Numbered from the stretch's first letter, positions 1 to 4,706 are shown. The stretch: DNA of 5,154 nt from Desulfurococcales archaeon (GCA_028276605.1 JAPYWC010000050.1:1-5154); one strand, 5' to 3'. Notes: generated from the letters alone by a model not told the origin. A program made the numbers and translations.

Positions 1-442
1 GTTAAAGGTAAAGCCATTTTTTATTGGTATATCAGGCTTCGTCGCTGTAATAATAATTCTCATTGTAAGTACGGTGCTAGGTGTGAGCATGCTCTTGTTA
101 TCTTCCTCAACTTTTGAATGGATGAAACCTGAGCAAAGAGGTTACAAACTTACCGTAATGTGCTATAGAATTGATTATTCTTCAACTCTATCAGAAAGTA
201 ATGCAAACTTCTTATGCTTAGTCCAAAACCCAATCGATTATAACATCACCCTAAGCATAATCACAACTGCTGGTAAATATGAATTCTATATACCCTCCTC
301 AACGGTGCAGCCATTGAATTCTAGTAGCACAAGACAATATAGCTATGGAAAAGTAATTCCAATTCAAGGTAGGATTCTATATGCTGAGGCTAGGGCAAAG
401 GATTTCTATGGCAAGCTTGAAGTAGAGGTAGTCTATAGGTGA
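1..442 (+). CDS. Partial single-span membrane/surface protein (5' end outside window)
   Basis: The frame is open from base 2 to the TGA at 440-442, so a GTG at 74 is unlikely to be the true start: it would cut through a hydrophobic segment. The first base could be the last base of an xTG start codon just outside the window, but this cannot be seen. The visible product begins LKVKPFFIGISG and has one long hydrophobic helix over about residues 6-34, followed by roughly 110 polar, beta-prone residues with two cysteines (MCY and FLC) and two N-glycosylation sequons (NIT, NSS). This fits a protein anchored by its N-terminus with the rest outside the cell. The next gene begins 7 bases after the stop and its ribosome binding site lies within this stop region, so the two are probably co-transcribed and translationally linked. 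I do not recognise the family. A pilin-like or secretion-linked subunit is possible but not shown. Confidence 0.75.
   Translation, partial: LKVKPFFIGISGFVAVIIILIVSTVLGVSMLLLSSSTFEWMKPEQRGYKLTVMCYRIDYSSTLSESNANFLCLVQNPIDYNITLSIITTAGKYEFYIPSSTVQPLNSSSTRQYSYGKVIPIQGRILYAEARAKDFYGKLEVEVVYR
437..442 (+). promoter_or_regulatory. Ribosome binding site AGGTGA containing the upstream stop codon
   Basis: AGGTGA matches the complement of the archaeal 16S 3' end and sits 7 bases before the ATG at 450. Its last three bases are the TGA stop of the preceding gene, so a terminating ribosome is placed directly on the next initiation site. It supports ATG 450 as the start. Confidence 0.75.
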
Positions 443-449
443 AAAGTGC

Positions 450-1616
450 ATGATTCGTCAGGCACAGGGTGAGTATGTAGCTGCTGTGACTATGATCGTG
501 ATAGTCGTTTTATTCTCTCTCTTAGCAATTCAGTGGGCAAATATGATTGCTGGTATGGGTAGTCAGGTGAGGGATGATATCACAAGGTTCAAAGAGAAGT
601 TGGTTGTCATCTACCCATGCAATGAAAATGCTAGTCAGCTGTGCATAATTAATGATTGGGATGGAACATCAGTAATTAAAGGTGTGATACTTATAATGAG
701 CAATAGCACTGCCTACTTATGCACCAATAACTTATCTGTAGTGATACCTATAGGTGGTAAGCAATACCTCTACCTAACCTGCAACTTGGATATAGTGAGA
801 AGCGCTAGGAGCGTGTGTGTCTTCACTCAAAATTTAAATATGTTCTGTAACACCACTACAACAGCTTTTCTTTCTCCCTTTTTGCTGAAACCTATTGAAA
901 CAGGTTTATGGTATGCCATTCCTAAATCACTTTTTGGCTATAATAATGTGACAATTTATGCGCGAGTAAATAACTCGCTACAGACCTTGAAAACATATAT
1001 TTGGGATGCAAACACTAGCTGGATAATCTTCTACGTACCTAAGGGCACCACATACATTAGCTTCAAGATTACGAACAGATCACTACAAATACTAGCTACT
1101 AAGGACTGGTTCCAAGTTAATGGAATAGGCAATGCAGGTGGTGCAGTTTGTATATGTGGATCCTGGGATGGAGGCTTTACATGCCCTACTTTTGCTTGTG
1201 CTGCGTCAGGCGAAGTGAGTATTCAGGTATCATTAGTTGGTGAGAAGTTCTACTTTGATGGACAGAAAGTGGTTAAGCAACTGATCTACTATGTTCAGTG
1301 GCCCAAAACAGGTAGAGCTTGGGGCTACATAGGTGTGGCTACGGGATCTACGGATCCATGTAGCTATAATGCATGGGTTGGTAGTGTATCGTGGTGGGGT
1401 GTGAGTGGAGATTCAAGCTGGAGCAAGGATAATGCACATATAACTGGATGTAATAGCTGGATTAATGGTGCGCAATGGTACGTTGAATATACTGTCACCT
1501 TCAACTTCAATCCATACTATGAAATAAGGCAAAAAACATGGAGCCCCGACTCAAACAACATTATAACTGCTAGTAACGGCAACAAGATAAAGATTGTTAC
1601 TAAGATATCAAAATGA
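450..1616 (+). CDS. Cysteine-rich cell-surface protein with pilin-like N-terminal helix
   Basis: This 388-residue protein has a short N-terminus (MIRQAQGEY), one hydrophobic helix at about residues 10-35, and a long extracellular-type region rich in Asn, Thr, Ser, Trp and Tyr. The N-terminus recalls archaeal type IV pilin-like or other N-anchored secreted proteins. The QG|EY context is not a textbook PibD/FlaK cleavage site, so processing is uncertain. There are twelve cysteines (57, 65, 91, 111, 123, 133, 234, 236, 245, 250, 304, 334), an even number compatible with disulfide stabilisation outside the cell. At least eight N-X-S/T sequons also suggest N-glycosylation. Residues 225-345 are Gly/Trp/Cys-rich and beta-like, possibly a separate domain. 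The gene follows the partial membrane protein with a 7-base gap and shares its stop/RBS region, so they are likely one operon and may form one surface structure. No enzyme motif was seen and I do not recognise the family. Confidence 0.8.
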   Translation: MIRQAQGEYVAAVTMIVIVVLFSLLAIQWANMIAGMGSQVRDDITRFKEKLVVIYPCNENASQLCIINDWDGTSVIKGVILIMSNSTAYLCTNNLSVVIPIGGKQYLYLTCNLDIVRSARSVCVFTQNLNMFCNTTTTAFLSPFLLKPIETGLWYAIPKSLFGYNNVTIYARVNNSLQTLKTYIWDANTSWIIFYVPKGTTYISFKITNRSLQILATKDWFQVNGIGNAGGAVCICGSWDGGFTCPTFACAASGEVSIQVSLVGEKFYFDGQKVVKQLIYYVQWPKTGRAWGYIGVATGSTDPCSYNAWVGSVSWWGVSGDSSWSKDNAHITGCNSWINGAQWYVEYTVTFNFNPYYEIRQKTWSPDSNNIITASNGNKIKIVTKISK

Positions 1617-1711
1617 GTTGCACTAGTAAAAGTATTTTAAGCTGAGGAAGTATTCTTACTTAAAGAGTAAAGGAGTACCTAATCTCAACTTTGTATTGAG
1701 GTTTCAAACCC
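1617..1711 (+). promoter_or_regulatory. Intergenic region with probable promoter for the translin-family gene
   Basis: The spacer holds AT-rich TATA-like stretches (AGTATTTTAA at 1631-1640, CTTAAAG at 1659-1665) and GAGGT at 1698-1702, nine bases before the TTG at 1712. The CTTAAAG element is about 50 bases ahead of the TTG, which would put transcription start near 1687 and leave a leader of about 25 bases. TTACT-TAAAG-AGTAA (1656-1670) is a small inverted repeat over the same element. No strong terminator for the upstream gene is evident. Confidence 0.4.
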
Positions 1712-2332
1712 TTGTCTCTGAAGATACATATAGATGAAATAATGAAGTATTTTGAGGAGTTGTACTCTGCTAGAGAATGGCTGATAAAGAGAAGTAGAGA
1801 CATACTTACACTTTGTAGAAAAGCTATAGTTTCTTGTCTACGCGAAAGTCATGAAACCGAAAAATATGTTAATGAGCTTATGAGTTTATTTAGAGAATTC
1901 AAGGAGTATGCCATGAAGTATCCAGATCTATACTACAGCAACTTCTATCATGCTATTGAGTCTGAGTACATCGAGGCTATAGAGTTTTGCACCATTCTTA
2001 GAGAAGGCAGAGTTTTATCACATAGTGAGCTCGGAGTCTCACCACAGTCATATGTTATGGGGCTTCTAGATCTGATAGGTGAGCTAAAGAGGTACTCTCT
2101 AGAGCTGATTAGGAGGGAGAAATATAGTGAGAGCGTAAGGGTTTACGATATTGCTGAAAACATATATAATCAGCTCGAGGACTTTGTGTTCGCTGAAAAC
2201 CTTGTGCCAGGGCTGAAGAGGAAGCTTGATGTGTATAGGAAGGTTCTCGATGATTGGAAAGAGCTTCTCATAGATCTTTTATCTAGAGAAAGGCTAAGAA
2301 AGCTATTTGAGCAAGTTAAGCAAAGCAAGTAG
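1712..2332 (+). CDS. Translin/Trax-family RNA-binding protein (possible endoribonuclease)
   Basis: This 206-residue, almost entirely helical protein matches the translin family (archaeal COG2178-type). Family signatures are E85-Y-I-E88-A in the middle helix, then Y114-V-M-G-L-L-D120-L-I-G-E124-L-K-R127, the conserved YxxGLxDLxGELxR block, and a C-terminal PGLKRKLDVYRK segment (166-177). In eukaryotes translin and Trax form C3PO, an octameric RNase; Trax supplies acidic catalytic residues including two glutamates three apart. E85 and E88 have that spacing, so a metal-dependent, Trax-like endonuclease is plausible. This is inference from motif; the protein may only bind RNA. The length is normal for archaeal members. 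The start is TTG, chosen because GAGGT at 1698-1702 lies nine bases upstream. A box C/D guide RNA begins seven bases after the stop, and a SPOUT RNA methyltransferase follows on the same strand, suggesting a shared transcript concerned with RNA. Confidence 0.85.
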   Translation: MSLKIHIDEIMKYFEELYSAREWLIKRSRDILTLCRKAIVSCLRESHETEKYVNELMSLFREFKEYAMKYPDLYYSNFYHAIESEYIEAIEFCTILREGRVLSHSELGVSPQSYVMGLLDLIGELKRYSLELIRREKYSESVRVYDIAENIYNQLEDFVFAENLVPGLKRKLDVYRKVLDDWKELLIDLLSRERLRKLFEQVKQSK

Positions 2333-2335
2333 ATG

Positions 2336-2390
2336 TCAGTGATGAAGGCTAGATAATCTGAGCTGTGATGATCGGTTTCTGGACTGAATC
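2336..2390 (+). ncRNA. Box C/D guide sRNA (all four boxes at consensus)
   Basis: Box C GTGATGA (2339-2345), 12-base guide (2346-2357), box D' CTGA (2358-2361), 3-base spacer, box C' GTGATGA (2365-2371), 12-base guide (2372-2383), box D CTGA (2384-2387). This is the ideal archaeal dual-guide layout for 2'-O-methylation by L7Ae, Nop5 and fibrillarin. The D' guide AGGCTAGATAAT predicts target AUUAUCUAGCCU, methylated at the U opposite A2353. The D guide TCGGTTTCTGGA predicts UCCAGAAACCGA, methylated at the G opposite C2379. Both targets partly resemble neighbouring parts of the 23S rRNA segment containing CCGAAACCGG and GAUCUAGCC (roughly E. coli 670-690), but each has mismatches to the sequence I remember, so the target is tentative. 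The RNA fills the spacer between translin-family and SPOUT genes and is followed by seven Ts, so it may be processed from their shared transcript or end there. Confidence 0.9.
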
Positions 2391-2397
2391 AAAAACC

Positions 2398-2404
2398 TTT
2401 TTTT
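2398..2404 (+). terminator. T-tract, possible transcript end after the C/D sRNA
   Basis: Seven consecutive Ts lie 11 bases after box D of the guide RNA and directly before the ribosome binding site of the next gene. Archaeal RNA polymerase can terminate at T-runs without a hairpin. If it does so here only partly, the methyltransferase gene could still be read from upstream. Confidence 0.35.
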
Positions 2405-2408
2405 GGTG
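2403..2408 (+). promoter_or_regulatory. Ribosome binding site (TTGGTG) for the SPOUT methyltransferase
   Basis: The GGTG core is 9 bases before ATG 2418 and favours that start over the in-frame ATG at 2427, which has no comparable site. Confidence 0.5.
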
Positions 2409-2417
2409 CGATAAATC

Positions 2418-3290
2418 ATGAATGGCATGGGTGATTTGCTTCTCCCTAAAAGAACAAAGCCATATATGGCAATAGCAATTCCTTCATCCATAGTTTCAGA
2501 AGAGTTTGATTTGAGGGAGAGGACAAGAAAGGTTGGATATATTGGTAGAGCAGCAGCAATATTTAGGGTTGAGGATATAGTTATCTACATAGATGATGAT
2601 GCAAAGAATGCTGAGTTTGTAAGGGATGTGCTTACATATCTTGAGGTGCCTCCATACCTAAAGAAAAGGCTTATTAAGTTAAATCCAAACCTTAGATTCG
2701 TTGGTGTTTTACCGCCTTTAAAATCAGTGCATCACGTACCTCATGCTTTTGGATTAGATATAAGGGAAGGAGTAGTTATAGATGCTAACGAGATAAGGAG
2801 CATTATCTATGTGGGTCTTGAGAAAAGGGTTATTGTTTACCAGCCTCTCACCCCTGGTAAGAGGGTGGTTATTAGGATTGAGAAAGAACTTGAAGATAGC
2901 TATATAGGTAAGGTCATTAATAAAGAGGCTCTTGATTGGTATTGGGGCTACAAAGTAAAGATCTATAACAGTATTAAGGAAATGTTTGAAAAGCTCAGTG
3001 CCGAAAACTACAGAATCATTTGCGCATCTAAGAAAGGAGTAATGATATACGAAGCAGAGGAAAGGCTAAGACAAATAATGAGAGAGGCAGACAAGATTAT
3101 TACTATATTTGGTGGTCCTAAGCTTGACATAGATGAGATAGCATCATTAAGTGGCGTTGATGCCAACAAGTACTGCGAAGAAACAATAAACTTCATACCG
3201 AGACAAGGAGTTGAAAGTGTTCGAACCGAGGAGGCAATATATATTGTGTTATCAATTCTTAACTACCTAAAGGAAAAACCAATAACATAA
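2418..3290 (+). CDS. SPOUT-family RNA methyltransferase (COG2106, C9orf114-like)
   Basis: This 290-residue protein resembles the archaeal/eukaryal SPOUT methyltransferase family COG2106 (PF02598). The N-terminal half of the SPOUT fold is at about 15-110 (MAIAIPSSIVS opening, IDDD at 59-61, LPPLKSVHHVPH near 98-109). A beta-rich, OB-like insertion follows at about 111-185. The C-terminal knot half carries I-T-I-F-G-G-P (228-234) and N258-F-I-P-R-Q-G-V-E-S-V-R269-T-E-E-A, the signature expected for the S-adenosylmethionine-binding trefoil knot. The family is thought to methylate RNA; the exact target here is unknown. Start ATG 2418 has GGTG nine bases upstream. In many archaea this gene lies beside ribosomal protein L3; here it is instead flanked by guide RNAs and tRNA-Tyr, with a translin-family gene upstream. 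No obvious promoter lies in the 85-base spacer, so read-through from upstream is likely. Confidence 0.88.
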   Translation: MNGMGDLLLPKRTKPYMAIAIPSSIVSEEFDLRERTRKVGYIGRAAAIFRVEDIVIYIDDDAKNAEFVRDVLTYLEVPPYLKKRLIKLNPNLRFVGVLPPLKSVHHVPHAFGLDIREGVVIDANEIRSIIYVGLEKRVIVYQPLTPGKRVVIRIEKELEDSYIGKVINKEALDWYWGYKVKIYNSIKEMFEKLSAENYRIICASKKGVMIYEAEERLRQIMREADKIITIFGGPKLDIDEIASLSGVDANKYCEETINFIPRQGVESVRTEEAIYIVLSILNYLKEKPIT

Positions 3291-3339
3291 AATGGGCTTA
3301 GCATTAAGCTTATTTGCATTGCACACTAACAACTTTATA

Positions 3340-3395
3340 TAGATGATGACTCCGGCAGGAACGGATTCAGTGAAGAAATTTCCATGAACTGATGA
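3340..3395 (+). ncRNA. Box C/D guide sRNA; first guide complementary to 16S rRNA 5' end
   Basis: Box C ATGATGA (3343-3349) is perfect, then a 12-base guide (3350-3361), D'-like CGGA (3362-3365), 4-base spacer, C'-like GTGAAGA (3370-3376), a 12-base guide (3377-3388) and perfect box D CTGA (3389-3392). Within the first guide, TCCGGCAGGA (3351-3360) is fully complementary to UCCUGCCGGA, a near-universal archaeal 16S sequence close to the 5' end. The fifth base before D' (A3357) points to U20 in E. coli numbering by my alignment. The second guide AATTTCCATGAA predicts UUCAUGGAAAUU, which I cannot place. The D' and C' boxes each have one mismatch, common in real archaeal guides. It begins about 50 bases after the SPOUT gene stop; CTTATTT at 3309-3315 is a weak TATA candidate at the right distance. 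Confidence 0.75.
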
Positions 3396-3442
3396 CACCC
3401 TTATCAATGGTTTTAAGAAAGCAGTAATAAGCATACAATGCT

Positions 3443-3502
3443 ATGTCAGCCGGTTGATCTTCTATCATCTGCATCACATATGATCACCTCCCTCATCATC
3501 CA
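3443..3502 (-). ncRNA. Probable box C/D sRNA with guides to both ends of 16S rRNA
   Basis: Read on the minus strand: box C ATGATGA (3499-3493), 12-base guide GGGAGGTGATCA (3492-3481), a poor D'/C' centre (C' best read as ATGATAG, 3468-3462), 12-base guide AAGATCAACCGG (3461-3450), and perfect box D CTGA (3449-3446). The D guide is complementary over 10 bases, starting at the base next to box D, to CCGGUUGAUC at the archaeal 16S 5' end; the fifth base (A3454) points to U13 in E. coli numbering. The first guide is complementary over 10 bases to GAUCACCUCC, the 16S 3' end. Against this, D' is not recognisable (TATG or GTGA), the C to D distance is 43 bases rather than about 38, and GGAGGTGATC could instead be a Shine-Dalgarno site for a 36-codon minus-strand frame. 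Both 10-base matches fall exactly in the windows set by boxes C and D, which favours the guide RNA. Confidence 0.55.
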
Positions 3503-3540
3503 TTATAGTGCTTACCTTAGTAAAGTAATGCTGAATAAAG

Positions 3541-3548
3541 CTTTTAAA
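3541..3548 (+). promoter_or_regulatory. TATA box of tRNA-Tyr
   Basis: CTTTTAAA lies about 39 bases before the mature tRNA 5' end. With the usual archaeal spacing, transcription would start near 3571, leaving a 5' leader of about 13 bases for RNase P to remove. The stretch is AT-rich on both strands and might also serve the minus-strand guide RNA. Confidence 0.5.
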
Positions 3549-3583
3549 TTCAAGTACTAAATACTAATCAACTAGAGAGTAAT

Positions 3584-3673
3584 CCCGCCGTAGCTCAGCG
3601 GCAGAGCGCCCGGCTGTAGTGAGGGGGCGCGGATACCGGGTGGTCGGGGGTTCGAATCCCCCCGGCGGGACCA
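3584..3673 (+). tRNA. tRNA-Tyr (anticodon GUA) with a 15-base intron and encoded CCA
   Basis: The cloverleaf is complete: acceptor CCCGCCG (3584-3590) with CGGCGGG (3663-3669), D stem GCTC/GAGC (3593-3596, 3604-3607), anticodon stem CCCGG/CCGGG (3609-3613, 3636-3640), T stem GGGGG/CCCCC with TTCGAAT loop (3646-3662), discriminator A3670, then encoded CCA (3671-3673). Anticodon GTA is at 3616-3618. C1-G72 is the tyrosine identity pair of archaea. Seventeen bases instead of two separate the anticodon from the 3' stem strand, giving an intron at 3620-3634 in the canonical 37/38 position. Exons are 3584-3619 and 3635-3670. Minus-strand frames across this gene are antisense artefacts. Confidence 0.97.
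3620..3634 (+). other. tRNA-Tyr intron with bulge-helix-bulge splice motif
   Basis: CTGT of the anticodon loop (3614-3617) can pair with GCGG near the intron 3' end (3629-3632) as C-G, U-G, G-C, U-G, the central 4-bp helix. This leaves 3-base bulges AG|U (3618-3620) and AU|A (3633-3635), the form cut by the archaeal splicing endonuclease. The intron-side helix is very short (G3621-C3628), so the motif is of the relaxed type. Confidence 0.8.
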
Positions 3674-3704
3674 CAAATTCTTGTTATCAATCAATTTCAT
3701 TGCT

Positions 3705-3763
3705 TGCTCAGTTCTCCGCCGTTTCTTCATCAGAACATCCGCCCCAATAGACCTCATCATGCA
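3705..3763 (-). ncRNA. Candidate box C/D guide sRNA, antisense side of tRNA-Tyr downstream region
   Basis: Read on the minus strand: perfect box C ATGATGA (3760-3754), 12-base guide GGTCTATTGGGG (3753-3742), D'-like CGGA (3741-3738), 4-base spacer, C' CTGATGA (3733-3727, first base off consensus), a 15-base interval (3726-3712), and perfect box D CTGA (3711-3708). The first guide predicts CCCCAAUAGACC, with the A opposite T3746 as site. The twelve bases next to box D predict UUCUCCGCCGUU. I cannot assign either target with confidence. The 15-base second interval is longer than the usual 12, so this is weaker than the plus-strand guides. A minus-strand frame with ATG starts runs through it into the tRNA, but its remaining translation is only tRNA antisense. 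CTTATAAG at 3797-3804 could act as its promoter. Confidence 0.5.
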
Positions 3764-3796
3764 GTCGAACCATATTTTAGGTATTAGGTATTGGAG

Positions 3797-3804
3797 CTTA
3801 TAAG
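3797..3804 (+). promoter_or_regulatory. Palindromic TATA box CTTATAAG; leaderless start of the methyltransferase
   Basis: The centre of CTTATAAG is about 25-26 bases before ATG 3826, so transcription would begin at or next to the start codon. No Shine-Dalgarno-like sequence lies between. Being its own reverse complement, it could also fire on the minus strand, with a start near 3774, just upstream of the minus-strand C/D candidate. Confidence 0.6.
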
Positions 3805-3825
3805 AATTGTAAACTTGTACAGCCT

Positions 3826-4701
3826 ATGGCTATGCAGTTCTATAGGTACAAATATATAGATGGCATTGTCTTAACGAAGTGGGATGTTGATGAGATACTG
3901 AGGAGAGCTAAGGAAGATGCATTGATAGATGTTACTGTAGATTTTGGACTGAGGGTGGTTAGTGTAAGGGTTATGGGGGAACATATTTTATTCCCTGATG
4001 GAACGAGCTTATCGATTGATATGCTTAGCAATATTCGTGAAGGGTTTGCATACAAGCTAATCAGTGGTAGGCTCTTGCGTCTCGATTTCTATGTAGATGG
4101 AAACTACTACAAGCTAAAACCTGTTGCACCTACTGCTGCTCCAACACTTGAAATAAACGGTATTCAGATGCATAGAACTGTCGGTACGGATCCGTGGAGA
4201 GATACAATTGCAAAGGTTTCAGCTCTCGGATCATTAAAGAATAGAAAGGTTTTAGACATCTGTACAGGTTTAGGCTATACAGCAATAGCAGAGATGCTAC
4301 AAGGTGCTGAGAAGATCATTACAATAGAGAAGGATGTCAACGTCCTGTTTATGGCATCCCTAAATCCGTGGTCCCGTAGCCTAGAGAATGAAAAGATAGA
4401 AATAGTTGTGGGTGACGCATCGCAAGTTATTAAAGAGTTAGAGAGTGAAAGCTTTGATGCAGTTCTTCATGATCCTCCAAGATTTAGTATTGCAGGTGAG
4501 CTCTACAGTTTGGAGTTCTATAGAGAGATCTTTCGGGTTCTGAAGAAAGGTGGCAAACTGTTTCACTACACAGGTGAACCTGGAAAGCACACAAATGTAG
4601 ATATCCTGAAAGGTATTAAGAGGAGACTTGAGGAGGCAGGATTCGAAGAAATTGTATGGATTGATCGTGCAAAGGGGTTTAGAGCTAGGAAACCATACTA
4701 A
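3826..4701 (+). CDS. Archaeal SAM-dependent methyltransferase (COG2521-like)
   Basis: This 291-residue protein has an N-terminal region without clear homology (about 1-125, beta-rich) and a C-terminal Rossmann-like class I methyltransferase domain. Motif I is V142-L-D-I-C-T-G-L-G150 (SAM binding). The acidic end of strand 2 is E168 (IITIEKD), and G196-D197-A-S follows strand 3. The catalytic-loop position reads D216-P-P-R-F220 after DAVLH. A post-motif IV strand follows with KKGGKLFHYTG. The layout fits the archaeal methyltransferase group COG2521, whose substrate is not established to my knowledge. DPPR-F in place of N/DPPY/F hints at, but does not prove, base or amino-group methylation. ATG 3826 is preferred over the ATG at 3832 because the TATA box is spaced for leaderless transcription from it. 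It ends 5 bases before the stop of the converging glycosyltransferase gene. Confidence 0.85.
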   Translation: MAMQFYRYKYIDGIVLTKWDVDEILRRAKEDALIDVTVDFGLRVVSVRVMGEHILFPDGTSLSIDMLSNIREGFAYKLISGRLLRLDFYVDGNYYKLKPVAPTAAPTLEINGIQMHRTVGTDPWRDTIAKVSALGSLKNRKVLDICTGLGYTAIAEMLQGAEKIITIEKDVNVLFMASLNPWSRSLENEKIEIVVGDASQVIKELESESFDAVLHDPPRFSIAGELYSLEFYREIFRVLKKGGKLFHYTGEPGKHTNVDILKGIKRRLEEAGFEEIVWIDRAKGFRARKPY

Positions 4702-4706
4702 TCTGT

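Noticed and set aside
74..442. GTG 74 as start of the first gene
   Set aside because: The frame is open to the window edge and the start would cut the single hydrophobic helix in two.
1656..1670. TTACT-TAAAG-AGTAA inverted repeat as a terminator or operator
   Set aside because: Five-base arms in AT-rich sequence arise often by chance and no T-run follows; kept only as part of the promoter region.
3008..3196. 62-codon minus-strand frame inside the SPOUT gene
   Set aside because: It lies wholly within a gene with strong family motifs on the other strand and shows no recognisable protein features.
3572..3760. 62-codon minus-strand frame over tRNA-Tyr
   Set aside because: Most of its translation is the familiar antisense reading of a tRNA gene (SNPRPPG-type), and the rest overlaps the C/D candidate. 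It is not a protein gene.
3887..3902. TTGATGA followed by CTGA in the methyltransferase gene, resembling C and D boxes
   Set aside because: Only four bases separate them, too few for a guide, and they lie in conserved coding sequence.
3840..4055. 71-codon minus-strand frame inside the methyltransferase gene
   Set aside because: Antisense shadow of the well-supported methyltransferase; serine/threonine/isoleucine-rich without motifs.
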